A DNA stretch of 64,000 nt from Caldilineaceae bacterium (GCA_026708085.1 JAPOVP010000099.1:16045-80044); one strand, 5' to 3'. Shown: positions 1 through 8,847, counted from the first letter of the stretch. Numbers and translations are program-made. The notes: generated by a model not told the origin, from the letters alone.

Positions 1-2
1 AA

Positions 3-761
3 GGATATCTTCCGCGGTTACAGCGATTTTCGGAGCAGCTTCAAGGATACTCCTTTCCCTTCTCCGTACCACTCATCTACAAATGCGGAGCAGTCGGGGA
101 GATTCACTATCATGTCGAACGGCGGCTCCCCGGCCGGGACTTTGCCGAGGTCTTTCCCCGCCTGACCTCGGCCGAACGGCGAAGCGCAATTGCATCCTTT
201 CTGGATGGTCTTACCCCTTTGCACGCTGTGCATATGTCCCAACTGCCATACGGCGAGCCGCTCAACGTACAGGAAGAGATTACCTCGGAAACCTGGCCTG
301 GTTATCTGCAGGCGCGAATCGCGGCAACCCTGGCCTACTCATATTCTGATCTGCAGAAGGACCTGGCCAATGTCGATCGGATTTTGGAAGAGTTCTACCG
401 GGAAATCAGCAGTCTGCCCCCGCGGCCGCCAAAATGCCTGGTCCACGGAGATTATTTCCCAGGGAATGTCCTGTGTGACGAAAGGGGACTCTTGACGGCC
501 GTCGTAGATTTCAGCCCGCTGACCCTGATCGGCGACCCTCTTGTGGATCTGGCCGGCGCCTACTACTTCTGCCGCATCTACGACTTTGTAACCGAGTCGG
601 ACTACGAATTCTTGCGCAGCCAGATAACCGGGCGATACGGCTCCCACTGCTGGCAACGAATCGACCTCTATTACACCTTCTATAGCTTTCGTTTCAGCGA
701 CTGCAAGATCCCCGACAACCACACCTACCGCTGGTGCCTGCGCCGCCTGCGCGCACTGTAA
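3..761 (+). CDS. APH/choline-kinase-type phosphotransferase, 5' end cut by the window
   Basis: The reading frame is open from the first bases of the window to the TAA at 759-761, giving 252 residues, so the start lies outside. The kinase Brenner motif is visible as HGDYFPGN (about residues 148-155 of the visible part; D150 catalytic, N155 metal binding). It is followed by the metal-binding aspartate in VVDFS (about D169). This is the aminoglycoside-phosphotransferase/APH fold (PF01636-like), which transfers phosphate from ATP to a small hydroxylated molecule. The substrate cannot be told: antibiotic resistance, homoserine kinase-like and choline/ethanolamine kinase-like members all share these motifs. 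The ATP-binding N-lobe is largely missing because of the window edge. Nothing in the neighbourhood narrows the function. Internal ATGs, for example near 228, are unlikely starts because homologous-looking sequence continues upstream. Confidence 0.75.
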   Translation, partial: GYLPRLQRFSEQLQGYSFPFSVPLIYKCGAVGEIHYHVERRLPGRDFAEVFPRLTSAERRSAIASFLDGLTPLHAVHMSQLPYGEPLNVQEEITSETWPGYLQARIAATLAYSYSDLQKDLANVDRILEEFYREISSLPPRPPKCLVHGDYFPGNVLCDERGLLTAVVDFSPLTLIGDPLVDLAGAYYFCRIYDFVTESDYEFLRSQITGRYGSHCWQRIDLYYTFYSFRFSDCKIPDNHTYRWCLRRLRAL

Positions 762-813
762 GTCTAACTCCCTCAAGCAGTACGAGCACAGTGGACTGCA
801 GTAGCAGATATCT

Positions 814-3084
814 CTAAGCTGACTGCGGCTCCTCTGGAACGGCCACTGGACCAGGCGCTTCCGGTGGTGAGAAAAGATGCAGCAAAAAGACCCACACAAT
901 CAGTAGGTCGGGCAAGGCATACGATGCATCGATCAGCCCGTGTCCCAGGGCGGCCGCGACTGCCCCCAACGCCCCTACGGCAATGGCATCGGATGTTGCT
1001 GCCTTCCACAGGGAGCGAATCCCCAGCGCCAGCCAGGCCGCAGCCAGAGCGAGGCCCGGCAGGCCAAGTCGTGTCCACCAGTCGAGAACGACGTTGTGGG
1101 GGTGGTTGAGGCTGGGGTCGCGCCAGGCGGCGGGCAAAATGTAGCCGCTGCGGTAGCTGTATAGAAAGTTGTCCGGACCGACCCCCAGCCACAGATGGTC
1201 CAAGGCCATCTGCACGCTGCTGCGCCAGAGACTGAGGCGTATGCCGGCCGTACCTTCCGGCCGGAAGTCCAGGAGGCTGCGGAAGCGCTCGGTGCCCAGA
1301 AATGGAACTAGCCCCAGTACCATCGCCGCCGCCACTGCGGCCAGGCCCCAGCCCCATCGCGTTGGTAGCCGTACGCCAGGCGCTGCAAGCAGGCGCCGTC
1401 CCGCTACGGCCAGAGTTAGCAACATCGCCGGCAGGCCAAGAAAGATCGCCCCTTTGCTGAAGGTCAAAAGCAGCGCGAACAGTTGAGGAATGGTCAGGAG
1501 AAGCGCACCGCGTGCCCAGAGAGGGGCGCTCTTCCAGGATCCCAAAAGAGGGATCCTTTCTCGCCACGCAAGAGATTCCCCGTCTCTATGCCCCCATGCC
1601 GACCACCCTCCGAAAATGGCCAGACCAAGACCCATCGCCGTAGTCCGCTCCAGGTACAAGCCAAGGTTATTGGGGGATCCATAAAAGGCCCGTATCCGGT
1701 TAACCCCCTCAGCCTGGATAATATTCTGCTCAGTGACGTACTGCCAGAGGCCCGCGCAGGCGACAAAAGCTCCGCCGGCCAGCCAACAGAGCGCGAGAAA
1801 GGTCCGGGCGTCTCTGGAATCGCCGGTTCTGCGAAACGTCAAGTGTAACAGCAGTGCAAAGAGGCCCGCGCTGAGAAAGAGTGTGCGCCATTCACGAAAC
1901 GCGACGCTCTCCTGCTCGGCCGCGAAGGCGGAGACCAGGGCGAAAGAGACGAGCACGAAAAAGAGGCGGTGGCGGCTGTCAAAGGCAGTGGGCTTATATC
2001 CTGAATCCGGTCGTCGACCTCGCTCAATGATGAGCCTCATCACTGTAAGGCCCAAGCCTCCATAGACACCGATTTCGATCAGATTCAGCGCCCGCCCGGG
2101 CAAAATAGGCAAGGGGTAAAGGTAAAGAGGTAGTCCGAATAGGAGTGCGCCGGTCCAAAGAACAGGTCGCTGCAAACCTGCGAAACCCAGCATGATCAAG
2201 CCTGCGTCGGTGAGCAGCCAGTTCTGGACAGCGGTTCCGGCTCCTATCGCTACGACGCCGGCCATTGCCAGAATGAGTGCATAGTTCCAGGGCAAAGCGG
2301 AGATGAGCCAGGAGGCGCGACGAGTCCAACCCTGCGTATTCCAAGGACTCCTTATTTCGTCTGGCGAGGGTCCGGCTGTAGATGCACTTTTTCCTGACTG
2401 TAATCTGGCAGCCAAAACGTTGCTGACGATAGGGACGGCAGAGGCGAATGCAAGCCAGACTCCGACCAAGGCCAGCAGGACCGCAGGCCATTGCGGACGG
2501 GGGACAGCTGGCATCGCGTCCACAGCGACAGCCCGCAAGACGGTCTGGCCCCAACCGCGCCATACTTCGACCGTCACCTGGTGAGGTCCGTCGTTGGGAG
2601 CGTGGTGAACGATTATCCACTCTGCGACCGGACCGGTGTCAATCTGCTTTTCTGGGGCAAAGAGGGGACGATAGCCGCTGGGTTGGCCCAGGCTGTCAAG
2701 GTTGCCTGGGAGGGAGGGCAAACGGTTGGCCGGACGACCGTCTACCGTCACGAAGATATAGCCCCAATAGTCGCCCTGGGCTAACTTCAACGCAAGTTCA
2801 CGCCCACTGTACTGGAAGGCCACACGCCCCGACGGCTGCGTCCACGGCTGGTCCGGCTCTGTTGTGTCCGCTCCATCCACAGAGACCTGCCAGCCCGGTT
2901 CGAACGCAAACACTGCACTGTCCATCGAAGCAACAGATCCGCTGTCGAGCCGGCCCAAAGCCGTGGCGGTGACAGGGCTGTCAGCCATATGCCTGGTGGT
3001 AACCATCCACCCGGCGGCCGCGAAAATGAACAGCAGTGCCAAAATCAAGAGGTAACCTGGAGACGCAGCAAATCGAGCGCGCAT
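814..3084 (-). CDS. O-antigen ligase (Wzy_C/WaaL) family polytopic membrane protein
   Basis: This is a 756-residue protein starting with ATG at 3084. After a first membrane segment (about residues 12-28) comes a hydrophilic, beta-rich stretch of about 170 residues, probably extracytoplasmic, and then many membrane helices from about residue 200 onward. Near residue 660 lies HPHNVVLDWWTRLGLPG, the HN-x-L-x(n)-LG-x-x-G signature of the Wzy_C (PF04932) region of O-antigen ligases and polymerases. Such enzymes use lipid-linked glycans to polymerise or transfer polysaccharide at the outer face of the membrane. It stands alone, convergent with the truncated phosphotransferase and divergent from the SIMPL gene. 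No glycosyltransferase cluster is visible here, so the glycan is unknown. The large ectodomain before the helical core is unusual for the family. Confidence 0.72.
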   Translation of the reverse strand: MRARFAASPGYLLILALLFIFAAAGWMVTTRHMADSPVTATALGRLDSGSVASMDSAVFAFEPGWQVSVDGADTTEPDQPWTQPSGRVAFQYSGRELALKLAQGDYWGYIFVTVDGRPANRLPSLPGNLDSLGQPSGYRPLFAPEKQIDTGPVAEWIIVHHAPNDGPHQVTVEVWRGWGQTVLRAVAVDAMPAVPRPQWPAVLLALVGVWLAFASAVPIVSNVLAARLQSGKSASTAGPSPDEIRSPWNTQGWTRRASWLISALPWNYALILAMAGVVAIGAGTAVQNWLLTDAGLIMLGFAGLQRPVLWTGALLFGLPLYLYPLPILPGRALNLIEIGVYGGLGLTVMRLIIERGRRPDSGYKPTAFDSRHRLFFVLVSFALVSAFAAEQESVAFREWRTLFLSAGLFALLLHLTFRRTGDSRDARTFLALCWLAGGAFVACAGLWQYVTEQNIIQAEGVNRIRAFYGSPNNLGLYLERTTAMGLGLAIFGGWSAWGHRDGESLAWRERIPLLGSWKSAPLWARGALLLTIPQLFALLLTFSKGAIFLGLPAMLLTLAVAGRRLLAAPGVRLPTRWGWGLAAVAAAMVLGLVPFLGTERFRSLLDFRPEGTAGIRLSLWRSSVQMALDHLWLGVGPDNFLYSYRSGYILPAAWRDPSLNHPHNVVLDWWTRLGLPGLALAAAWLALGIRSLWKAATSDAIAVGALGAVAAALGHGLIDASYALPDLLIVWVFLLHLFSPPEAPGPVAVPEEPQSA

Positions 3085-3248
3085 GATAGAGACGATCCTA
3101 TCACACGCTGGAGAATCAGTAGAACCGGAAGCAGAGAAGTCGACTCCAAATTGAATGAAACTCTTTCGGCTGCGGCGTCGTCATAGAAACTGAACAGAGA
3201 ACGCCAGTGGTGGCGCGAATGACATGCGTTTCAAGGGGGAACTGAAAA

Positions 3249-4022
3249 ATGAAGGCGAATGTCCCGGCAAATGCAGCGATTGGCCTGGTCGCGACGTTGA
3301 CCCTGATCCTGATTGCGGTATTCATAGTGAGTACAGCTTCACCCACGCCTGCGGCCATGGCCCGCGAGGAAATGCTCACCGTCCCAAGCTCGCATTCGGT
3401 AACGGTGGTGGGAGAGGGCACGGTCAGCATCGAACCTGACATCGCCACGGCCTCGATCGGTGTGGAGGTAGTACGGCCTACGGTGAAAGAAGCCAGCGCT
3501 GCAGCCCAGTCCATTATGGAAAATGTCCAGGCTGCCCTGCTGTCGCAGAATATCGATGAGACGGATATTCAGACCAGACACTTCAGCATCTTTGCCGAGC
3601 GGTTTGGACCGGGAGGAATGTTGGAAGAGGACGAGGTTCGCTATCGAGTTAGCAATACGGTCTTCATCACGATCCAGGACCTGGGGAGTATCGGCGATGT
3701 GCTGGATGCGGCAATCGACGCCGGAGCGAACAACATATATGGAGTCGATTTCAGTCTGGCGGACCCGGGCGCGGTTGAGTCGGAAGCTCGAGCCAAGGCC
3801 GTCGCAGACGCCATTGACAAGGCCGAGGATCTGGCGGAACTTATCGGTGTACGCGTCGGAGCAGTGATGGGAATCAGCGAAATCATCGGCCAGGGTGGCG
3901 GATTCTTCGGCGGGAACTTCTCGCGGATGGCTGCGGCCGAGATGGGTGGTGGGTCCGGTCCCATAAGCCCCGGTGAACTGAACCTCACGATGCAGCTGCA
4001 GATCACATACGAGCTCCGCTAG
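3249..4022 (+). CDS. SIMPL domain (DUF541) protein, exported
   Basis: The 257-residue product starts at an ATG preceded by GGGGGA about 8 bases upstream. An N-terminal hydrophobic segment (about residues 8-28) with a following Ala-rich stretch looks like a signal peptide or anchor. The rest matches the SIMPL/DUF541 family: it begins VTVVGEGTVSIEPD, followed by a helix rich in AS and QN (KEASAAAQSIMENV), and ends with a beta-rich part. SIMPL proteins (for example BP26 and YggE) are periplasmic or extracellular oligomers with no firmly known reaction; oxidative stress roles have been proposed. A Gly-rich loop (GQGGGFFGGNFSRM) sits in the C-terminal third. The gene is monocistronic as far as can be seen, divergent from the O-antigen-ligase-like gene. 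Confidence 0.85.
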   Translation: MKANVPANAAIGLVATLTLILIAVFIVSTASPTPAAMAREEMLTVPSSHSVTVVGEGTVSIEPDIATASIGVEVVRPTVKEASAAAQSIMENVQAALLSQNIDETDIQTRHFSIFAERFGPGGMLEEDEVRYRVSNTVFITIQDLGSIGDVLDAAIDAGANNIYGVDFSLADPGAVESEARAKAVADAIDKAEDLAELIGVRVGAVMGISEIIGQGGGFFGGNFSRMAAAEMGGGSGPISPGELNLTMQLQITYELR

Positions 4023-4194
4023 GACGTACGGGGAAGATCAGTCGCCTGGCTGATGAACCAATTCACATGCGGGCCCGATGCCGCACTGTTCCAGTCTGAT
4101 GGAAACAGTGCCCCCGGCGCCCGCATCTTTATTTCCTCCACGCCGCGTGAAGTGCGCAACCTGACGCTTGTACAATCCTGGCACGGCCTCTTTT

Positions 4195-4223
4195 TTGACA
4201 GGCATGGTTGCCCAGAATATAAT
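4195..4223 (+). promoter_or_regulatory. Perfect sigma70-type promoter TTGACA-N17-TATAAT
   Basis: TTGACA at 4195-4200 and TATAAT at 4218-4223 are separated by exactly 17 bases, a full match to the housekeeping consensus. Transcription should start near 4230, about 46 bases before the ATG at 4276. An in-frame ATG at 4222 lies inside the -10 element and is therefore excluded as the start if this promoter is used. Confidence 0.85.
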
Positions 4224-4275
4224 GAAGAATCTGCGCGTTTTCTGCCGGACTTTTGTGTATGCAATGGAGACGGAC

Positions 4276-4770
4276 ATGGCTGAAGAGAAGTCGGATGATA
4301 ACCCTTTGGAAGAAGCGGCGGCCGATCTGAGTTCAGATCTGGAGGGCAAACGAGTGGATCTGAAGGATTCCGCCGTTGGCGACGTCCAAGGTGGACACGT
4401 TGCCATGAGGGACTCTGCGGCCCGCTCGGTCCGTGCGCAGGCACTGAACATGTCCGATTCAGCGGCTGGATTCGTGCTCACGAAATCACTGGACATGCGT
4501 GAAGCCGCGATTGGATTTGCTGCCAGCGAGCAGGTTACCGTTCAGAGTGGAAACATTGGTTTATTGGCGTCCGGCCGGTTGAAGGCAGAGGAGTTGTGCA
4601 CCTGGCTGGTCGTTGCGGGAAAAGTAGAGGGCAACGTGAACACTAAGTTTTCTCTGCTTTCTGCGCTTGCTCTGGGGGCGGGATTCGGCCTGATTGTGAT
4701 GCTTTTCCGAAGTTTTTTCACTCGCAATCGAGGCCGGAAGTTGAAAGGTCAGGACGGCACAGAAAACTGA
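4276..4770 (+). CDS. Small membrane-anchored protein with six 15-residue tandem repeats
   Basis: I do not recognise this 164-residue protein as a named family. The start at 4276 is chosen because GGAG lies 6 bases upstream and a consensus promoter ends at 4223; an in-frame ATG at 4264 is the alternative. Residues 1-25 are acidic. Residues 26-115 divide cleanly into six consecutive 15-residue repeats with the pattern x-[VL]-x-[ML]-x-[DE]-S-A-[AV]-G-x-V-x-x-x, clearest in repeats 1-4 (for example VDLKDSAVGDV and LNMSDSAAGFV). Regular spacing of small and hydrophobic residues suggests a beta-solenoid, comparable in style to bactofilins or pentapeptide proteins, but this is inference. One transmembrane helix follows (about 125-144) and then a short basic tail, so the repeats probably face the cytoplasm or form a surface layer next to the membrane. 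It precedes rplY by 124 bases. Confidence 0.7.
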   Translation: MAEEKSDDNPLEEAAADLSSDLEGKRVDLKDSAVGDVQGGHVAMRDSAARSVRAQALNMSDSAAGFVLTKSLDMREAAIGFAASEQVTVQSGNIGLLASGRLKAEELCTWLVVAGKVEGNVNTKFSLLSALALGAGFGLIVMLFRSFFTRNRGRKLKGQDGTEN

Positions 4771-4772
4771 CT

Positions 4773-4789
4773 TGAGCGCGTGGCGCTCA
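4773..4789 (+). other. Small hairpin downstream of the repeat-protein gene
   Basis: TGAGCGC (4773-4779) and GCGCTCA (4783-4789) form a 7-bp stem with a GTG loop directly after the stop at 4770. There is no T-tract, so it is more likely an mRNA end-stabiliser or weak pause site than an intrinsic terminator; read-through into rplY is possible. Confidence 0.4.
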
Positions 4790-4894
4790 GTAGTCGAGTT
4801 TGGTGACGTTACCGGTTCGGCCCCTTCACCACGATTCCCACCAGAGTTTACAGAAAAGACTGCGCAATTCAGAGGAAAAGAGAGTCTAAGAAAG

Positions 4895-5554
4895 ATGTCA
4901 GTACTTACTTTGAACGCCAATCCCCGCAGCCTCACAGGCCGCAAGGTGCGTCGGCTTCGCCCCGAGGGAATTGTCCCGGTCGTAATCTATGGCGGTGGAG
5001 ACCCGCCGCGAAATGCCCAGGTGGAAGGCGCCGAATTTGAGCGAGTGTTGCGCGACGGGGGCAGCTCTCAGCTCGTCAAGGTCGAGTTGGAAGGCGAAGA
5101 CTATAATGTTCTTGTTAGGGAAGTCCAGCGCCATCCCGTTCGTCACAACCTGCTGCATGCCGACTTCTATACCGTCAACATGACCGAATCGCAGCAAGTT
5201 AGCGTGCCCCTGGTTACAGTGGGTGCCATAAGCGTCAGTGTCGACCTTGTGATGGTTCAGTCTATGGATAGTGTGGAGATCGAAGCGTTGCCCGCCGACA
5301 TCCCCGCACAAATCGAAGTCGACGTTTCTCGTTTGGAAACCCCTGAAAGCCCCCCGATCACTGTCGCAGACCTTCCAAGTATTCCAGGTGTAGCTTACAT
5401 TTCCGACGCGGACGAGCCGATCTGCAGTCTGATTCTCTCCCGTGCAGCCGTCAGCGAGGAAGAGTTGGAGGAGGAAGAAGAGCTGCTGGACACCGATGTC
5501 GAGCCGGAAGTCATCGGCCGAGGACGCGAAGAAGAGGAAGAAGACGAAGAGTAA
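4895..5554 (+). CDS. rplY: 50S ribosomal protein L25 (CTC/TL5 type, long form)
   Basis: The product has 219 residues from the ATG at 4895. The frame stays open upstream to 4772, but the family's conserved N-terminus (LNANPRSLTGRKVRRLR) begins just after 4895. L25 binds 5S rRNA in the large subunit. The long form (also called CTC or TL5) has an N-terminal 5S-binding barrel (about residues 1-95) and a C-terminal beta domain, and both are visible here: VIYGGG and HPVRHNLLHADFY belong to the first, and the MDSVEIEALPADIPAQIEVDVS stretch opens the second. The C-terminus carries a strongly acidic Glu/Asp tail of about 40 residues, which is common in high-GC long-form L25 proteins. A perfect intrinsic terminator follows 24 bases after the stop. 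Confidence 0.93.
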   Translation: MSVLTLNANPRSLTGRKVRRLRPEGIVPVVIYGGGDPPRNAQVEGAEFERVLRDGGSSQLVKVELEGEDYNVLVREVQRHPVRHNLLHADFYTVNMTESQQVSVPLVTVGAISVSVDLVMVQSMDSVEIEALPADIPAQIEVDVSRLETPESPPITVADLPSIPGVAYISDADEPICSLILSRAAVSEEELEEEEELLDTDVEPEVIGRGREEEEEDEE

Positions 5555-5577
5555 GCTGTTGCACAACAGTTACAGAA

Positions 5578-5605
5578 AGCGCCGACTACACAGTCGGCGC
5601 TTTTT
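5578..5605 (+). terminator. Intrinsic terminator after rplY
   Basis: AGCGCCGACT (5578-5587) pairs perfectly with AGTCGGCGCT (5592-5601) around the loop ACAC, and a run of five T follows (5601-5605). The 10-bp GC-rich stem and U-tract are textbook rho-independent features. It ends the repeat-protein/rplY transcript before the convergent peptidase gene. Confidence 0.92.
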
Positions 5606-5713
5606 CGCGCAATCGTCCAATTGGACGCTTAGCTGTCAGAGAGCCAGGAGGCTTCCTTTATCTTGCTTGGACTGCAAGCGTCCAGATTCAATGCAGTCAC
5701 TGAACTAACCGGC

Positions 5714-7054
5714 TTACTGTCCCTCTTTGGGTTCCTGCCCGATCTCCGGTTCAACCGTGGCCGCGGCAGCCAGCAGGGGGCGCGTCAGGAAGGGCATCGG
5801 ATCTACTGCAACGCCGTAAATGCGCAGCTCCCAGTGGAGATGTTCCCCTGTACTTCGTCCCGTCGTGCCGACCAGGCCAATAGGTTCGCCTGCTAGCACC
5901 TTTTCGCCAGGGACGACAAGCGCCTCCTGCAAATGCCAGTACCCCGTGAACAGCCCGGCGCCATGGTCTAGAATGACGCTGATGCCGCGCACGGTCAATG
6001 GTTCGGCGAGGGTGACAATACCGTCAGCCGGTGCAAGTACGGGACTGCCGCCAGGTGCCGCAAAATCCTGCCCTGTGTGAAAAGAAAAGTAGTGCCCTGA
6101 GTTGTAGTTGCGACTAACACCGTATGGACTCGTAGTAGGAAAATCTGACTGCAGTGGCAAAAGGAACGGGTTGCGCCACTGAATCGGCGTAACAGTTCGC
6201 GACCAGATGGGCGAGAGATAGTTCAGTTCCTCCTGCGAAATCTCCTGTTCGATCAAAGCGCTTTTGTCCGGCGGCAGCCTGATATCCTGAACGGGAAAGT
6301 TTTGCCCCTGAACAAATACCGGGAAGGAACGCGAGACTGTGACGCCATTCGAGGCCTGGTAGCTGAGGCTGAGGGAGTAGACTCCGGGCTCCTGTGATGC
6401 CGAAATCGGAACGTGACCGCCCCAAATGGTGGTTTCTCCTCCGATCTCGTCTTTCCTGTCAATTGCAAGAGGTCGAAATCCCAACGGCGCACCGTTCCAA
6501 GACGCTTCTAGAGAGAGAGGTCTGTCTACTTCGGCCTCAAGCCACCCTGCCTGCCCTTGGACTACAGTAGATGGAATGCCAACTATCCTTACTGAACCAA
6601 AGGGCGTCGCCTGAGGGGCGGAATCCTGCATGAGCCGAATTGGCTGACCCGGGAACAGGCGAGCGGTTGGTGTGGTGCTGTTGAGTATTGCCAGCCGTAG
6701 ATCCGACAGGCCTTCCCGTACCGCTATCGACTGTATTGTATCTCCAGGCCTTGCAATAACAGTTCGGCGAGCGGCGCCCGGCGGAAGCAGGAGTACTTGC
6801 CCAACTCTGAGTGCATCAATGTTCGTGATTTGGTTAGTGGCTGCCAGGATCTCCAGCGGGATCCCAAGTTCGGCCGCGATCGACGCCAGGGTATCGCCCT
6901 GTTGAACCACGTATGTGTCGCCTGATGTCTGCGCGGCGGCTTGGGCCGGCTGCAAAAGGGCCAGAAAGGCCCAAAGTGATAGACACGCCACCAGCAGGTG
7001 GGAAGCGACTCTCTTTCGCTGCGACGACCTGTAGGAGTTCGTTCGTTCTTTCAT
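5714..7054 (-). CDS. Secreted LysM-LysM-M23 metallopeptidase
   Basis: This 446-residue protein has a basic N-terminus plus hydrophobic segment ending AQA (about residues 18-42), a likely signal peptide. Two LysM modules follow: the first contains YVVQQGDTLASIAAELGI, the second VIARPGDTIQSIAVREGL; both bind peptidoglycan. After a beta-rich linker the C-terminal M23 (LytM) domain shows the zinc and catalytic pattern HTGQD (H326, D330), YWHL (H374) and EHLHWE (H405, H407). This matches glycyl-glycine-type endopeptidases or NlpD/EnvC-like division factors. All zinc ligands are present, so it is probably an active wall hydrolase acting outside the membrane. It lies downstream of hpt on the same strand, separated by about 160 bases. 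Confidence 0.88.
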   Translation of the reverse strand: MKERTNSYRSSQRKRVASHLLVACLSLWAFLALLQPAQAAAQTSGDTYVVQQGDTLASIAAELGIPLEILAATNQITNIDALRVGQVLLLPPGAARRTVIARPGDTIQSIAVREGLSDLRLAILNSTTPTARLFPGQPIRLMQDSAPQATPFGSVRIVGIPSTVVQGQAGWLEAEVDRPLSLEASWNGAPLGFRPLAIDRKDEIGGETTIWGGHVPISASQEPGVYSLSLSYQASNGVTVSRSFPVFVQGQNFPVQDIRLPPDKSALIEQEISQEELNYLSPIWSRTVTPIQWRNPFLLPLQSDFPTTSPYGVSRNYNSGHYFSFHTGQDFAAPGGSPVLAPADGIVTLAEPLTVRGISVILDHGAGLFTGYWHLQEALVVPGEKVLAGEPIGLVGTTGRSTGEHLHWELRIYGVAVDPMPFLTRPLLAAAATVEPEIGQEPKEGQ

Positions 7055-7215
7055 CGAATGATGTTAACGACACTTTCCTGGCCCGCATCGTTTATCTGAC
7101 GACTGGACTGCTCCCGCGCTCATACGCAAGACGCCTGGGCAGCGGTGCTGGTGGAGTGCCGATAAGCATGCAGTGTCTTTCTGGCAAGCCCTGTCTTTCG
7201 AATCTCCTCAAGACA

Positions 7216-7833
7216 CTATTCTGAACCGGGTTCGTACACTTCAGGCTTGAGAACGCCGATGTAGGGGAGGTTGCGATACTTCTGATTGAAATCCAATCCG
7301 TAGCCGATGACAAACTCATTTGGGACAGAAAAACCGGTCCAGAAAAGCTCGATGTCTACTTCCCGTCTTGTTGGCTTGTCCAGCAGCGTAACGACCTCCA
7401 GGCTGGCGGGATTACGTGCACGGAAAAGGCGAGTAAGATAGGCGAGGGTATGGCCGCTGTCAATGATGTCCTCTACCAATAGGGCATGGCGGCCTTCTAT
7501 CGGTTCATTCAGGTCCTTCAGAATTCGAACTACGCCTGTGCTCACTGAGGAGGCGCCATAGCTGCTTGTAGCAAGAAAGTCCAATTCGTGCGGGATCGAG
7601 ATGGCTCGCATGAGGTCGGCAACAAATACGACACTTCCCTTGAGGACAGCGATTAACAAGAGATCCTTGCCCGTATATCGCTCATCGATCTGGCGGCCCA
7701 AATCGAGAATGCGGTCCTGGATCTCCTCCGCAGAGATCAATACCCGTTCTACGTCCTGGCAAAGTGAACTCTGCACAATCGGTCTGGCATTCTCCTCATT
7801 CACCGTAGCGACTCCTGGTGAGCGTTCTGCCAT
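7216..7833 (-). CDS. hpt: Hypoxanthine phosphoribosyltransferase
   Basis: The product has 205 residues; AGGAG lies 9 bases before the ATG at 7833. It makes IMP (and GMP) from hypoxanthine or guanine and PRPP in purine salvage. The PPi loop is LKGS, the PRPP-binding loop is [10 protein letters not shown], and the nucleobase-binding end shows [22 protein letters not shown], all typical of the HPRT family. The N-terminal 20 residues before VERVLIS are extra relative to short forms. The tilS/hpt proximity is a widespread bacterial arrangement, often with ftsH; here a small unknown and a Nudix gene lie between them, and ftsH is absent from the window. Confidence 0.93.
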   Translation of the reverse strand: MAERSPGVATVNEENARPIVQSSLCQDVERVLISAEEIQDRILDLGRQIDERYTGKDLLLIAVLKGSVVFVADLMRAISIPHELDFLATSSYGASSVSTGVVRILKDLNEPIEGRHALLVEDIIDSGHTLAYLTRLFRARNPASLEVVTLLDKPTRREVDIELFWTGFSVPNEFVIGYGLDFNQKYRNLPYIGVLKPEVYEPGSE

Positions 7834-7941
7834 CAGCCACTTCTCCTGTTTGCAAGCCTGAGTGTTGGACGGAAAGACTGCGGGACATCCGGCGCAGATT
7901 CCGGAAACCGACCATGCCCCCGGGGATGGGTCAGGATCGTA

Positions 7942-8643
7942 TCATTCGCTGAAGAGGCTACCAAATCCGTCTTCGTTCGGCTGGCACTGGTGCACTAAGG
8001 CGAGCAACTCGCTGAGAATCATCGCAGTCGCCCCCCAGATGGTCTGACCCTGAATGGCGTAGTAAGGCACAAGCGCAGATCGGTCGGCAAGCTGCCATTG
8101 TTCCCTCCGCTGATTGGTTGGGTCGAGCAGAGCTGCCAGTGGCACTTCAAGCAGTTGTGCTACTTCGCTGGGATCGGGTCGAAAGACTGGCTTGGCGTTC
8201 AGTCGTCCTACCGTTGGGTAGACTTCGTAATTGCTTGGTCGAATGTAGAGCTCGGTCAGGGCGCCGAGAACCTGCACGTCTCTTGGCGCGATTCCCAGTT
8301 CCTCATGGGCCTCTCGCAATGCCGTATCGGTCAGATTCCTGTCCCCTTTCTCAATTCCACCACCGGGAAACGCGACCTGACCGCTGTGCGCGCCGTCATA
8401 AGTAGGTCGCAAGATCAGGGGCACATGCAGCTGGCCCTTGAGGCAGTAGAGCAATACAAGAACGCCGCTCTGGCGGGCCGGCTCATCAGGTCTGTCATCG
8501 GGATGCCAGCCCGGACGCGGCAGCGGCGCCATCAACGCCTGGGCCGGGCGGCCAGGCAGTGACGCTGCCAGATTCCTCTGCAAACAGTCGAAGAAACTGT
8601 CTAATGAAGCGGTCACAACTACCCAGTACCCCGTGGCCTGCAA
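7942..8643 (-). CDS. Nudix hydrolase of the CoA-pyrophosphatase (NudL/UPF0035) type
   Basis: This 233-residue protein appears to start at a TTG (8643), with AGGAA about 9 bases upstream; a GTG at 8616 is the alternative. The Nudix box reads GGGIEKGDRNL followed by ALREAHEELGI (G-x5-E-x7-RE-x2-EE-x-G pattern), so the metal-binding glutamates are present. Just before it, LRPTYDGAHSGQVAFPGG matches the UPF0035 signature of CoA pyrophosphatases (NudL, NUDT7/8), which cleave CoA or its derivatives to 3',5'-ADP and phosphopantetheine. The C-terminal part includes PYYAIQGQTIWGATAMIL, also usual for this subgroup. It follows the 65-aa gene by about 6 bases, suggesting co-transcription with tilS. Confidence 0.85.
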   Translation of the reverse strand: MQATGYWVVVTASLDSFFDCLQRNLAASLPGRPAQALMAPLPRPGWHPDDRPDEPARQSGVLVLLYCLKGQLHVPLILRPTYDGAHSGQVAFPGGGIEKGDRNLTDTALREAHEELGIAPRDVQVLGALTELYIRPSNYEVYPTVGRLNAKPVFRPDPSEVAQLLEVPLAALLDPTNQRREQWQLADRSALVPYYAIQGQTIWGATAMILSELLALVHQCQPNEDGFGSLFSE

Positions 8644-8649
8644 ACTGCA

Positions 8650-8847
8650 CTATTCCTGATCGGAACGACGGGATTGAAACACGATCTGTCCCTTTTCATC
8701 CACTTCCCAACCATACTCGTCAAGATAGATGTCACGAGCGGGCAGGCTCAGGCGGCGGGCCACTCGGTCGAAAGCAAACGGGACCGTGCCGTTCGCATCC
8801 GTCAATATGCCTGTCGCAATGTCTCGATCGCGCCGGGTGAAGCGCAT
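8650..8847 (-). CDS. Small hypothetical protein between tilS and the Nudix gene
   Basis: The likely product is 65 residues. The start at 8847 is chosen because GGAGG lies about 8 bases upstream. A second possibility is the ATG at 8898, which overlaps the tilS stop as ATGA and would add 17 residues. The sequence begins MRFTRRDRDIATGILTD and is hydrophilic, with helical and charged character and no cysteines, signal or membrane segment. I do not recognise the family and assign no function. Tight packing (tilS 47 bases before, Nudix gene 6 bases after) and the strong ribosome site support it as a real gene in the tilS operon. Confidence 0.62.
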   Translation of the reverse strand: MRFTRRDRDIATGILTDANGTVPFAFDRVARRLSLPARDIYLDEYGWEVDEKGQIVFQSRRSDQE

